From: Alphaproteobacteria bacterium
GTDB lineage: Bacteria; Pseudomonadota; Alphaproteobacteria; Sphingomonadales; Sphingomonadaceae
Length of the DNA stretch: 39,602 nucleotides
NCBI GenBank assembly: GCA_018828205.1
Contig: JAHJWA010000245.1
Coordinates: 1-39,602, forward strand
Reading direction: 5' to 3'
The notes beneath the pieces were generated by a model. The model did no database searches. It had not been told where the DNA came from and was given only the letters and a program-made list of their open reading frames with translations. Shown piece after piece: positions 1-8,356 of the stretch. The translations under genes were made by a program, and so were the position numbers. Within the stretch, counting starts at the first letter, position 1, and each line of letters starts with the position of its first letter.

Positions 1-759
1 CCCTTGCGCGTTCAACTCGTCGAGCAGGCCGGGAAAGGTGGCACTCGGAAAGCCGACCACGGTCAGGGTGCGCAGATGCGCCGTGCCGAGGCGCGGCTCC
101 AGACCGCCGGCAAGCGGCTGGTCGGCGAGCAGCGCATCGAGATGCATCGGCGTTTCGGGGACGCGCACCTCCTGCCCGCGCGTTGAGATGCAGCCGTGCA
201 GATAGGTCAGCGTCTCGCCGTCATCGAGCCAGGCTATCTCGGGAAAGAACCCTTCGAACAGCCGGAGCAGCCGGTCGGTGCGATCGGCAAATCCATCGCG
301 CAGTTCGCGCGGGTTCACGCCCTTGTGCGTCTTGCCTTCGTAGAGCCAGCTTTCGGCGCGCGCGCCGTCTTCGACGGGCGGAAGCCACACGAATGTAAGG
401 AAATAGCGGCTTTCGAAATGCACGCCTTCCTCGGCAAACTGCTCCGCGCGCTCGCGCTCGACGAGGGCGGACGCCGGATCGGGAAAGTCGCACACTGGAT
501 AGCCCAGCGCGGGACGACGCACGGCCTCGACGAAGATGGCCCAGCCCGATCCCAGCCGGCGCAGCGCGCTGTTTAGCCGCGCAGTCGTGGCAACGAGCTC
601 GGCAGGGGTTGCGCTGTCGAGGTCCGGGCCTCGGAAGCGTGCGGTGCGCTGGAAACTGCCGTCCTTGTTGAGGACGATACCCGGCGCCACCAGCGCGGCC
701 CAGGGCAGGAAGTCGCTGAGCCGGTCGGCGTTGTTCCGATATTCGCGAAGCGAGAACAT
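1..759 (-). CDS. trbE: TrbE, conjugal transfer ATPase (VirB4 family), 3' end cut by the window
   Basis: This gene encodes the N-terminal third of the VirB4-type ATPase that powers pilus assembly and DNA transfer in the Trb type IV secretion system. The reading frame starts at the ATG complementary to 757-759 and runs open to the window edge, about 253 codons. Its first residues read MFSLREYRNNADRLSDFLPW, followed by VLNKDGSFQRT, which is the typical TrbE opening. Walker motifs lie beyond the window. The start is 3 bp after the trbD stop, so it belongs to the trbBCDE operon. The family call is firm; whether the full protein is intact cannot be seen. Confidence 0.93.
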   Translation of the reverse strand, partial: MFSLREYRNNADRLSDFLPWAALVAPGIVLNKDGSFQRTARFRGPDLDSATPAELVATTARLNSALRRLGSGWAIFVEAVRRPALGYPVCDFPDPASALVERERAEQFAEEGVHFESRYFLTFVWLPPVEDGARAESWLYEGKTHKGVNPRELRDGFADRTDRLLRLFEGFFPEIAWLDDGETLTYLHGCISTRGQEVRVPETPMHLDALLADQPLAGGLEPRLGTAHLRTLTVVGFPSATFPGLLDELNAQG

Positions 760-762
760 CCG

Positions 763-1038
763 TCAGACCTCGAAATGTGCGGGAAAGCGCAGGTGCCGCC
801 GCGCGACGTCGACGAACTGCGGATCGCGCCGCGCGGCCCAGACCGCGATCACGTGCCCGGCAGCGAAGACGGCAACGCCAGCGACCCACAGCTGCAAGCC
901 GACCCCGATCGCACCGGCCAGGGTCGCATTGGCGATGGCGAGACCGCGCGGCGCTCCGCCGAGCAGGATATGCTCGATCAGGGCCCGGTGGACCGGGACG
1001 GCGAAGCCGTGCGGCAGGCCGGATGCACCGTCTTCCAT
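763..1038 (-). CDS. trbD: TrbD, small inner-membrane subunit of the Trb T4SS (VirB3 family)
   Basis: This is a 91-residue VirB3-like protein of the conjugative secretion system. It starts MEDGASGLPHGFAVPVHRAL and has one long hydrophobic stretch at about residues 33-70, likely a membrane hairpin, then a charged C-terminus ending RFPAHFEV. The PVHRAL..HILLGGAPR segment is typical of TrbD. The start ATG overlaps the trbC stop (ATGA at 1036-1040), so translation is probably coupled. In this family the protein partners with the VirB4-type ATPase encoded by the next gene. Confidence 0.9.
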   Translation of the reverse strand: MEDGASGLPHGFAVPVHRALIEHILLGGAPRGLAIANATLAGAIGVGLQLWVAGVAVFAAGHVIAVWAARRDPQFVDVARRHLRFPAHFEV

Positions 1039-1370
1039 CAGACCAGAGCTCCGCCGCCGAACGAAAAGAACGACAGGAAGAAGGACGAGGCGGCAAAGGC
1101 GATCGACAAGCCGAAGACGATCTGGATCAGTCGCCGGAAGCCGCCCGAGGTATCGCCGAAGGCGAGCGCCAGCCCGGTCGCGATAATGATGATCACAGCG
1201 ACGATCTTGGCAACCGGTCCCTGGATCGATTCCAGGATCGCCTGCAGCGGCGCCTCCCACGGCATCGATGAGCCGGCGGCGTGCGCTGGAGCGGCGACTG
1301 CCAGTGCGACAATGCCACAGACAATCAAGGCAGGCAGGCGCGGGCGCGCCCGTAACAGAGTGTGGGTCAC
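1038..1370 (-). CDS. trbC: TrbC, T4SS pilin-like subunit (VirB2 family)
   Basis: This is a 110-residue pilin-type protein. The start is a GTG at 1368-1370 that overlaps the trbB stop (GTGA); the longer frame upstream is antisense-like noise over trbB. It shows a signal peptide, with a hydrophobic core at about residues 13-30 and a likely cleavage after AHA, and two further hydrophobic segments at about 55-72 and 82-105. This is the two-helix plan of VirB2/TrbC pilins. Known members are processed and sometimes cyclised by the TraF peptidase; a TraF gene is present at 33783-34364. Confidence 0.9.
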   Translation of the reverse strand: MTHTLLRARPRLPALIVCGIVALAVAAPAHAAGSSMPWEAPLQAILESIQGPVAKIVAVIIIIATGLALAFGDTSGGFRRLIQIVFGLSIAFAASSFFLSFFSFGGGALV

Positions 1371-2347
1371 AGGGAATCTCCTTGGATTGGGCAAAGGGGC
1401 GCGAGCACATAATTGCCCCGCGCATCGAGCGGGCGGACCTCGGCCAGTTCGGCAAGCCGCCGTACCGTACCGTCGCGCACCAGCACCGCGATCACGTCGA
1501 TGGTCTCGGCGATGAGAGCGCGCGGCACGGTCACCACGCTCTCCTGGATCAGCTGCTCGAGCCGTCTCAGCGTGCCGAGCGCGGTTCCGGCGTGGATCGT
1601 GCCGATCCCGCCGGGATGACCGGTGCCCCATGCTTTCAGCAGATCGAGTGCTTCCGCGCCGCGCACCTCGCCGATGGGGATGCGATCGGGCCGCAACCGC
1701 AGCGCCGAACGAACGAGATCGGACAGCGAAGCCACGCCGTCCTTGGTCCGCAGCGACACGAGATTGGGGGCAGCGCACTGGAGCTCGCGCGTGTCCTCGA
1801 TCAGGACCACGCGGTCGGTCGAGGAAGCGACCTCGGCAAGCAGGGCGTTCGTGAGAGTCGTCTTGCCAGTCGATGTGCCACCGGCGACGAGGATATTCCT
1901 GCGCACGGCAACCGCGGCAGAGAGCGCCTCGGCTTGGCTGGAAGACATCCCCCCCGCCGCGACATAATCGTCGAGCGTGAACACGGCGACAGCGGGCTTG
2001 CGAATGGCAAAGCTTGGCGCAGCCACAACGGGCGGCAGCAAACCTTCGAAACGTTCTCCGCCTTCGGGCAATTCGGCGGAGACGCGCGGCGCTCCGCCAT
2101 GCACTTCGGCTCCCACATGGTGCGCCACCAGACGGACGATCCGCTCCCCGTCGGCAGCGCTCATCGTCCGCTCGGTGGCCGCAAGGCCTTCGCCCAGCCG
2201 ATCGATCCAGAGGCGTCCGTCCGGGTTGAGCATGACCTCGATCACCGACGGGTCTTCAAGCCAGGCCGCGATCTCCCCGCCCAGAGCGGTACGCAGCATG
2301 CGCGCGCCGCGCGACAATGCTTCGGATCGGATCGGAACTACGCTCAT
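1367..2347 (-). CDS. trbB: TrbB, T4SS traffic ATPase (VirB11 family)
   Basis: This hexameric VirB11-like ATPase energises the type IV secretion channel from the cytoplasmic side. I chose the ATG at 2347 (MSVVPIRSEALSRGARML) because family members begin this way; the frame stays open to an alternative ATG near 2398. The protein has 326 residues. A Walker A motif GGTSTGKTT lies at 156-164, followed by LIEDTREL and a GTIHAG His-box. It is first in the trbBCDE operon here and overlaps trbC by 4 nt. In related elements copG immediately precedes it; here copG is about 24.7 kb away. Confidence 0.95.
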   Translation of the reverse strand: MSVVPIRSEALSRGARMLRTALGGEIAAWLEDPSVIEVMLNPDGRLWIDRLGEGLAATERTMSAADGERIVRLVAHHVGAEVHGGAPRVSAELPEGGERFEGLLPPVVAAPSFAIRKPAVAVFTLDDYVAAGGMSSSQAEALSAAVAVRRNILVAGGTSTGKTTLTNALLAEVASSTDRVVLIEDTRELQCAAPNLVSLRTKDGVASLSDLVRSALRLRPDRIPIGEVRGAEALDLLKAWGTGHPGGIGTIHAGTALGTLRRLEQLIQESVVTVPRALIAETIDVIAVLVRDGTVRRLAELAEVRPLDARGNYVLAPLCPIQGDSL

Positions 2348-2596
2348 GCCAGGCCTCGGAACACCGCGACCGACGGCCGGTCGCGTTCTGAGGCACATCA
2401 AGAAGACAGGATTTCAGGGCACCGCAACAGGAAGTGGCAGGTGTCGAACGGCAGCGCGGAAAAGGTAAGCCGGGCGTAGCGAGCCGCATCCGGTGACCCC
2501 AGCGCAAGAAGGCTGACCGGCGGGCCGACCAGGTGCGTGTCCTCCCGAAACCCGGCTGCATTTTATCTATGAGAACAGGATTGCATTGAGAACACA
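2348..2596. other. Junction between trbB and the cargo, with a possible gene relic
   Basis: No intact gene is seen. On the minus strand a frame stays open from just after a TAA at about 2560 to a TGA at 2398-2400, roughly 54 codons, with ordinary-looking composition (it contains ALGSPDAARYARL). It ends where an upstream trbB start option begins. It may be the tail of a gene lost when the cargo joined trbB. I do not recognise it. The sequence becomes more AT-rich above about 2540. Confidence 0.35.
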
Positions 2597-2662
2597 ATGG
2601 CAACAGGTAGTTCAGTGCCTGACTGCGTCACACTCGCAAGAAACAAGCGTAAGGAGAGAACT

Positions 2663-3217
2663 TTGCGATCAAGTTTGACACGAAAATCGGCGTCCGCCTC
2701 CTGCAATGCACCTCAACAGACATACACACTTGTGAGGTTCCCGAACGGCGAGACGCGGCGAATGACCGCTGGCACGCGTACCGATATCTCCAAGGCGGTG
2801 ATCGAGGCCTTTGCCCCCACATTTCTTGCCAAGCCGAGCGTCATTTTCTGTAGACAATCTTGCAACGAGGCGATCACCGACGGCGTGGAACTCCTTAAAA
2901 CGCTAGGACTGATTTTTCCAGCCGACGTAGCTCTGCCGTACATTATCCTGGTCGATATTGGGCCGGCCCATCCGCTCCTCGTATGCGTGGATATCGGCCT
3001 TTCCGATAGGGCCATCGATGATGCGCGCGAGACAGCCTTGATAAAGATCGCCGACCAGGCAGGTTTCGCGTCGCGGAATGTCGCTCTGGTAGCGGCCTTT
3101 GTTGATCGCGAAAAGGCTCTCCCCGGGGAAGCCACGGGCAGGCTTGCTGGGGGCAGCTACGCCTGGTTCGCCTCGGAGCCCGATAATCTGATAGCGACAT
3201 GGCCGGTTCGCGGATGA
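2663..3217 (+). CDS. Orphan protein resembling the C-terminal domain of BsuBI/PstI restriction endonucleases
   Basis: The reading frame is open from an ATG at 2597, but a good ribosome site, AAGGAG at 2651-2656, sits 6 nt before an in-frame TTG at 2663, which I prefer (184 residues). From TRTDISKAVIEAFAP onward the order of segments matches the BsuBI/PstI catalytic domain: an ISKAVIE helix, a P..ILVD strand, and a following strand ending VCVD. In active family members these strands carry Asp and Glu of a PD-(D/E)XK site, then TSHGP. Here the Glu position is Asp and TSHGP is replaced by GLSDR, so cleavage activity is doubtful. It lacks the usual N-terminal half. It is convergent with the neighbouring restriction-modification genes. 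Base composition is lower in GC than the trb genes. Confidence 0.5.
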   Translation: MRSSLTRKSASASCNAPQQTYTLVRFPNGETRRMTAGTRTDISKAVIEAFAPTFLAKPSVIFCRQSCNEAITDGVELLKTLGLIFPADVALPYIILVDIGPAHPLLVCVDIGLSDRAIDDARETALIKIADQAGFASRNVALVAAFVDREKALPGEATGRLAGGSYAWFASEPDNLIATWPVRG

Positions 3218-3366
3218 GGGAAAGTTCGAAAACAACCTGTGCAAAGGTGTTCGCGGGAAGATGACGAAAGGAAACGCACAAGGTCAAGTCTCCGGGTGAT
3301 GACTGAACGCCCAGTCCGCCGAGCGAAACCGCAGTTTGACCGCTCGTGCGAATCTTCAACACCATC

Positions 3367-4233
3367 TCAGTCGGACGGTTCTGGACGTGCCGCCTCATCG
3401 TCGCTGTCGAGCCGATCCTCTCGCCGGATATTATCCACGAATGCCTGCAGCACGGCGTTCCTGTCGGAGAAAATCGTCGCATCCGCGAAGTGCTGGCGCA
3501 CCTTCTCCTCTATTTCCGCGACAGTCTGGTTTTCTGGGTTGCCCTCGGCCCATTTGCGACCGGGATGGACGGTGTCGAACGGTGATTTGTTATTCGCCCG
3601 AGTGGTTGCCGCATCGCCGTGCTTGCCGAGCCCGTAAAGAATGCCAGTCTCGTTGTTCCAGATGGGACGAAACATTCGGATGAGATGGCTCTCGGCGGCC
3701 GCCTGATACCCTGTCTGGACCGCCAGCGCCCGGCAATCGAAGTCCTCGATCGCGATACCATCGACCTTCTCGATGTTGCGACGATGCTCATTGAGTCGAT
3801 CGGCGAGTTTCGTGCCCTGATCGATCGCGGTCTTCGGATTTCCCTTTGGGTCCGCCTTGCCAACATAAATGGGCGTCTCGCTGCCGCTAATGGGCGCGTA
3901 GAGCGAATTATCGCCCGTGTAGTAGATCGCGTAGACACCCGAGCCATAAAAGCGCCCCAGCTCACCCAGACTCTTCCTGTCCTGAGCGACAAGAGCGAGG
4001 GCCACGAAGTTGCCGATAAGGCTAGGTTCCGCTGGATCGAAGAATGCGTCGGGCAACTCGTTGGGGTCGATCTTGCGCGTCAAACGCTCCAGCCGGTCGC
4101 GCATGTCATCGACCCGGTTAACCAGCTGCCTGCGCGCGGGATTCGTCAGACCATCGGCCTCGGTAGCGGCGAGCAGTTCCTCGATCTCCGCGAGTATGGT
4201 GCTCGCCTTCGTAACGGACGGATTGCGGGCCAT
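3367..4233 (-). CDS. Eco29kI-family type II restriction endonuclease (GIY-YIG)
   Basis: This is a 288-residue GIY-YIG nuclease resembling R.Eco29kI. The start ATG at 4233 is 2 bp after the methyltransferase stop, so the two genes are translated together. Residues 99-107 (GVYAIYYTG) and 122-127 (IYVGKA) form the GIY-YIG core. R146 and H150 (RLNEH), E181 (ESHLI) and N193 (WNN) fall in the order and near-spacing of the Eco29kI catalytic residues, so the enzyme looks active. The first 60 residues are helical and probably bind DNA. R.Eco29kI cuts CCGCGG; the same specificity here is an inference from family only. Confidence 0.9.
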   Translation of the reverse strand: MARNPSVTKASTILAEIEELLAATEADGLTNPARRQLVNRVDDMRDRLERLTRKIDPNELPDAFFDPAEPSLIGNFVALALVAQDRKSLGELGRFYGSGVYAIYYTGDNSLYAPISGSETPIYVGKADPKGNPKTAIDQGTKLADRLNEHRRNIEKVDGIAIEDFDCRALAVQTGYQAAAESHLIRMFRPIWNNETGILYGLGKHGDAATTRANNKSPFDTVHPGRKWAEGNPENQTVAEIEEKVRQHFADATIFSDRNAVLQAFVDNIRREDRLDSDDEAARPEPSD

Positions 4234-4235
4234 GT

Positions 4236-5417
4236 CTATTGCTTGGTGGTGTCGGAGTTTTCGAGCGCGACGGCGACGCTGCGAGCTACACGCTCGGCCA
4301 GGGTGACCGGTACCGCGTTGCCAAGCTGCCGCATCGCTTCCGACCAAACGCCCTCGATCCGATAACTGTCGGGGAAGGTCTGGAGGCGCGCACTTTCCCG
4401 CACCGTGAAATATCGTACCGATCCATCCGCGCGCGCAAGCATGTTCTCGCCACCCGGGACGCCGTGCACGCCCGCCTTCAAGGCCTTCGCGGCGTCATCC
4501 AGGGGGCTGCCGGTATGTCCGGGGTAGCTTTTGGCGCCTGGCTGGAACCGATGCCCTGTCAGCCTCGGACTGTCTCCAATTCCATGTTCTGGATCGGGCA
4601 GGGTGGCAAGCGCGTCCCGTACTGTGACCCACGGCAGGGCAGTTGGTCGTTCGGTCATTCTTTCCGCTCGCGCCCTAATGCGCTCGGCATTGCACCACCT
4701 TTCCCGCCTGGGAACCCCATGGCGATCGAAATACTGGCCATGCGCCTGTTCCCAAAGCAAGGCATCTTGCGAATGCGTCGCTTCCGGGAACGACCATTCG
4801 ATCGCCTTGTCCTTACGGAAGCCCACGAAGAAGACTCGATGCCTCTTTTGGGGCACACCGTAATCGGCCGCATTCAGCACCTCGGCGACAAGGCTGTACT
4901 CAAGGCCTCGGTCCGCGCGAGAGCCGGTATGGTGCCGCTCCAGCCTGCGGAGATGGGCGGACCAGTCTTCCTCGCCCTTCGCCACGAGCTCAGGGTATTG
5001 CATCTGCAGCTTGATGTACTCGTAATAGGAGCTGAACCGCTCCCGGGTGAGGCCCCGCACATTCTCGAAGATGAAGGTTCTTGGCTTCGCCTCGCGCACG
5101 GCCCTCACCGCTTCCGGGAACATGTCGCGCCTGTCGGCATGCGCCAGATGGCGACCTCCAACGGAGAAAGGTTGGCAGGGCGGCCCTCCGGAAATCAGCT
5201 CGACTCTCCCCTCATGCGCGGTGAAGTCCGCGTCACGGACATCGCTCTCGATATCCAACGGCCATCCCTTTGTGTCGCGCTGGCGTGCGCGACGGTTGGC
5301 CAGAAGGGTCCGCTGACAATTGGGCTCCCACTCGACAATGCGCTCGGGCCTGAATCCAGCCCGGCCGATACCGATGCCAAGGCCACCAGCGCCCGCGAAA
5401 AGCTCGATTGCCTTCAC
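4236..5417 (-). CDS. C5-cytosine DNA methyltransferase of the Eco29kI-like system
   Basis: This is a 393-residue cytosine-5 methyltransferase that should protect the sites cut by the endonuclease encoded next. The start is a GTG at 5415-5417 overlapping the vsr stop (GTGA). Motif I is ELFAGAGGLG at residues 5-14, motif IV is GGPPCQPFS with catalytic Cys81, motif VI contains ENVRG, motif VIII is VPQKRHR, and motif X includes QLGNAVPV near the C-terminus. The variable target-recognition region lies at about residues 220-330. All core motifs are present. The order vsr - methyltransferase - endonuclease on one strand forms a compact operon. Confidence 0.95.
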   Translation of the reverse strand: MKAIELFAGAGGLGIGIGRAGFRPERIVEWEPNCQRTLLANRRARQRDTKGWPLDIESDVRDADFTAHEGRVELISGGPPCQPFSVGGRHLAHADRRDMFPEAVRAVREAKPRTFIFENVRGLTRERFSSYYEYIKLQMQYPELVAKGEEDWSAHLRRLERHHTGSRADRGLEYSLVAEVLNAADYGVPQKRHRVFFVGFRKDKAIEWSFPEATHSQDALLWEQAHGQYFDRHGVPRRERWCNAERIRARAERMTERPTALPWVTVRDALATLPDPEHGIGDSPRLTGHRFQPGAKSYPGHTGSPLDDAAKALKAGVHGVPGGENMLARADGSVRYFTVRESARLQTFPDSYRIEGVWSEAMRQLGNAVPVTLAERVARSVAVALENSDTTKQ

Positions 5418-5857
5418 GACGTGTGGTCCAGAAACTGAGTGACTAGTCGTTCCATCGTGTCATCGTTCCTAGTTTGGCACTCCCAGATTACCAAGACATC
5501 CCAACCAAGTTTCCGCAGATCAAGCACATTCCGTCGATCTCGTGCCTTGTTGGCCTCCAGCTTGGGAACCCAAAAATCCAGCCGTGACTTTGGAAGACGC
5601 GCTAGTTTGCAATCCGGATCGTCGTGCCGATGCCAAAAGCATCCATTAACGAAGATGACTTTCCTGCGAGGGCCGAAGACAAGGTCAGGGGTGCCCGGAA
5701 GTGATCTACGATGTAGACGATAGCGATAACCCAGGCGATGGACCAACCGGCGGACCCGAAGTTCGGGTTTCGTATCCTTCGCCTTAATCTTGCTCATTCG
5801 GACGGAGCGCGAGGCCGGATCCAGGATATCAACCACGCTTTGAGCATACTGCAACAT
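5414..5857 (-). CDS. vsr: Very short patch repair (Vsr) endonuclease
   Basis: This is a Vsr-type mismatch endonuclease, which nicks T:G mismatches left when 5-methylcytosine deaminates at sites of a partner methyltransferase. I placed the start at the ATG at 5855-5857 (MLQYAQSVVDIL, 147 residues); the frame is open further upstream without family similarity. Diagnostic segments are SVRMSKIKAKDTKPEL, then GTPDLVF containing the metal-binding Asp, then FVNGCFWHRH and WECQTRN. It overlaps the methyltransferase gene by 4 nt, which fits its job of guarding the methylated sites. Confidence 0.93.
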   Translation of the reverse strand: MLQYAQSVVDILDPASRSVRMSKIKAKDTKPELRVRRLVHRLGYRYRLHRRSLPGTPDLVFGPRRKVIFVNGCFWHRHDDPDCKLARLPKSRLDFWVPKLEANKARDRRNVLDLRKLGWDVLVIWECQTRNDDTMERLVTQFLDHTS

Positions 5858-6148
5858 GTCGGCGACCGTAAATGGGCCGGTAGCGGACTGGCAGCTATTG
5901 GCGTTCGAGCCGCGAAAATGCGACAATTGGAAATCAGCTCTAGACCCGCTCGAGCGCAATTGTCTGATAGTGATGCCAGCCGGGGTCGAGGCTTCGGCTG
6001 GCAGTTCGTAGTTGGGCACGCAAATTGCCTTCAGATGCCACATTCGCAAACAACAAATGTGTGCTCGGAGCAGCAGGGCCGCGCTCCTGCGAAAGCATAT
6101 GAAAGTCCTGAGGCAGCAACGCTTGAGGCACTGAGAGATGACACATCT

Positions 6149-8353
6149 TCATTGATCGGTCCGCGCTAAAGGCGTCGGTAAAGCTCTTGCCTTCTCGGCG
6201 AGTATAGTCGCGGAGAGCACTTGCGGGAGAATTTCCGGCTCTGCGCCTGGCGCGTAAAATATGTAGAATGGAATTGAATTCCGGTCATGCTGGGCGAGGA
6301 AACGCGTGATAGCCGGATCTTGACGGGTCCAATCGCCAGTCAGTGTCACAATGCCAGCCTCTGCAAACGCCTCGCGCGTCGCATCGGTGTGGATCGCAAC
6401 GCTCTCATTGACCTTGCAGATCAGGCACCAGTCGGCGGTGAAGTCAACGAACACCGGCGTGCCTGCTGCGCGCAGCTGAGCCAAACGCGCCTCGCTGAAC
6501 GGCTCGTGCCCCGCATGGCGCTTGATGTCATCCGTCGCGGTTGCGGACGGAGCCTCCGGGATTCCGACCGCAATCAAGGCGACCAGCGCGAGCGCGGCCG
6601 GGACGAGTGTCGGCCATCCGACGACCCCGCTGCGCTGGCGCAGGCCGAACCACCACAGAGATACGGCGAACAACGCCGCAACGACTAGGCCCAGCGCCAT
6701 TCCGTCCACCCCGGTCTGCCGACCGAGCAACCAAGCGAGTGCTAGCGCAGTCGCAAACATCGGAATCGACAGAACCTTGCGCAGCGTGTCCATCCATTGG
6801 CCCGGTTTGGGCAGGCGTCGCTGAATCGCGGGGATGAACGCGATGGCGAGGAAGGGTAGCGCCATGCCGAGGCCCAGCATCGCAAACACGCCCAGCGCGA
6901 TCGGCGCGGGCAGCACCAGCGCCGCACCGAGCGCCCCGGCCATGAATGGTCCGCTGCATGGCATGGCGATGACCGCGGCCAGCGCACCGGTCGAGAAGCC
7001 GCCAATCCATCCCCCACTGTGCCCACCGCGCGCAGCGAAGGCCGGCAAGGGCAATTCGAACAGCCCTGCGAGGTTGAGCGCGATGGTGCCAGTGAGCACG
7101 AGCAACACGAGGATCACGCCAGGAGACTGGAGCTGGAACGACCAGCCAATCTCCATCCCGATTGCGCGAAGGCCAATGAGCAGGCCGCCGAGGAGCAGCG
7201 CGGTGAAGATCGCGCCACCAGCGTAACCCAGCCCCTCGATCCGCGCGGCGCGCCTGCTTGCCCCACTCTTAGCGAGCGATAGCGCCTTAAGGCTGAGGAT
7301 AGGGAACACGCATGGCATCAGATTCAGTAGCAATCCGCCGGCCAGCGCGCCCAACAGCGCGATCCGGATAACGTCGCCAGATACGCCCGCAGATGGCTTG
7401 GGTGGCTCGACGGAGACTTGCTGGGTGTCTATCTGTGCGCTCTCAAAGGATATCCCGGTAGCGACTGCCGTGTCGGTGCTCGCTTCAACGCCGATCTGTG
7501 GAGTCATCGCAGAAGCGGGCGCAAACGCTGCCGCGGCATCGGATGGCGGAGTTGCACGATCAGCGGTGAAAGAACGGGAGCCACTACTGTTCGCAAGAAC
7601 GCCGCGGAAACTGCCGCTCGGCGCGTCACCTTTGGCTTTTATGCGAATAAGTCCGCGGCCGTCTTCGGTGCTCGATCGCTGGGCTGACGCCGCATCGAAC
7701 CAGCCGTCATCGATCGGGAAGAGATGCGCGGACGGCTCTTGCGCGACCGGAAGTGAGAAAACCCAGTCCGACCCGTCGCGCCAGTAACGCGTGCCTCGCA
7801 GCGGTCTTGGCATCGCGCGTTCGGCCGCCGCCACTATTTTGGCTCCGGCAGTATCGGGCGCTCCATTGCCTACGGTCAGATCGGCGGCCAAGTTCGCGCT
7901 TTCGGGCACGCACAGCGTATCGGAACACACAAGCCAATTCAGCGCAACGCGCACCGGCAGCTTCGCGCCACGAGCCAGGCCTTCAGGCATGCGCATTGTC
8001 GCAAGCAGTGTAAACGGCCCTTCGTGGACGTAACTGGCGATCCCCTGAACGTCGAGCAGATGCGGTGCCGGATGGCGCAGCGGAGTAAAGGTGACCCCGG
8101 TAGGCGCTTGCCAACGTGCTTCCACCGGTAGGCCGGCCTCACCCGGATTAGACCAGTAGCCGTGCCAGCCTGTCTCGGGCACCATTCGGATTGCGACCGT
8201 AACCTCATCACCCGCCGCTGGCTTGAGCGTCTCGAACGCCATCGAGGCTTCGACATGGCGTGCATTTTGCGCCGCTACGGAAAGCGGTAGGAACGCTGCG
8301 AGCCCGATCAAAAGCGAGGCGAGGAAAGCGAGGAGACGGGGCGCGATAGTCAT
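6149..8353 (-). CDS. scsB: ScsB/DsbD-like thiol:disulfide interchange protein
   Basis: This 734-residue protein carries electrons from cytoplasmic thioredoxin to periplasmic thiol proteins. A signal peptide (1-28) precedes a periplasmic DsbD-alpha-like domain with C143 and C148. A membrane domain of about eight helices (residues ~328-600) has C348 in NLMPCVFP and C466 in MPCSGP. A C-terminal thioredoxin-like domain has DWCLICK (C643, C646). The long alpha region and this C-terminal motif favour ScsB over classical DsbD. It starts 3 bp after the ScsC-like gene and is last in its operon. Known ScsB proteins support copper and oxidative stress tolerance. Confidence 0.88.
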   Translation of the reverse strand: MTIAPRLLAFLASLLIGLAAFLPLSVAAQNARHVEASMAFETLKPAAGDEVTVAIRMVPETGWHGYWSNPGEAGLPVEARWQAPTGVTFTPLRHPAPHLLDVQGIASYVHEGPFTLLATMRMPEGLARGAKLPVRVALNWLVCSDTLCVPESANLAADLTVGNGAPDTAGAKIVAAAERAMPRPLRGTRYWRDGSDWVFSLPVAQEPSAHLFPIDDGWFDAASAQRSSTEDGRGLIRIKAKGDAPSGSFRGVLANSSGSRSFTADRATPPSDAAAAFAPASAMTPQIGVEASTDTAVATGISFESAQIDTQQVSVEPPKPSAGVSGDVIRIALLGALAGGLLLNLMPCVFPILSLKALSLAKSGASRRAARIEGLGYAGGAIFTALLLGGLLIGLRAIGMEIGWSFQLQSPGVILVLLVLTGTIALNLAGLFELPLPAFAARGGHSGGWIGGFSTGALAAVIAMPCSGPFMAGALGAALVLPAPIALGVFAMLGLGMALPFLAIAFIPAIQRRLPKPGQWMDTLRKVLSIPMFATALALAWLLGRQTGVDGMALGLVVAALFAVSLWWFGLRQRSGVVGWPTLVPAALALVALIAVGIPEAPSATATDDIKRHAGHEPFSEARLAQLRAAGTPVFVDFTADWCLICKVNESVAIHTDATREAFAEAGIVTLTGDWTRQDPAITRFLAQHDRNSIPFYIFYAPGAEPEILPQVLSATILAEKARALPTPLARTDQ

Positions 8354-8356
8354 CGG

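Noticed and set aside
221..1096. Minus-strand frame of 291 codons across trbE and trbD
   Set aside because: It is an Arg-rich shadow of trbE and trbD in a different frame.
1268..2479. Long plus-strand frame of 403 codons
   Set aside because: It is antisense to trbB, which has all its motifs; the plus frame has no recognisable domain.
4239..5438. Plus-strand frame of 399 codons
   Set aside because: It lies antisense to the C5 methyltransferase and has no known domain.
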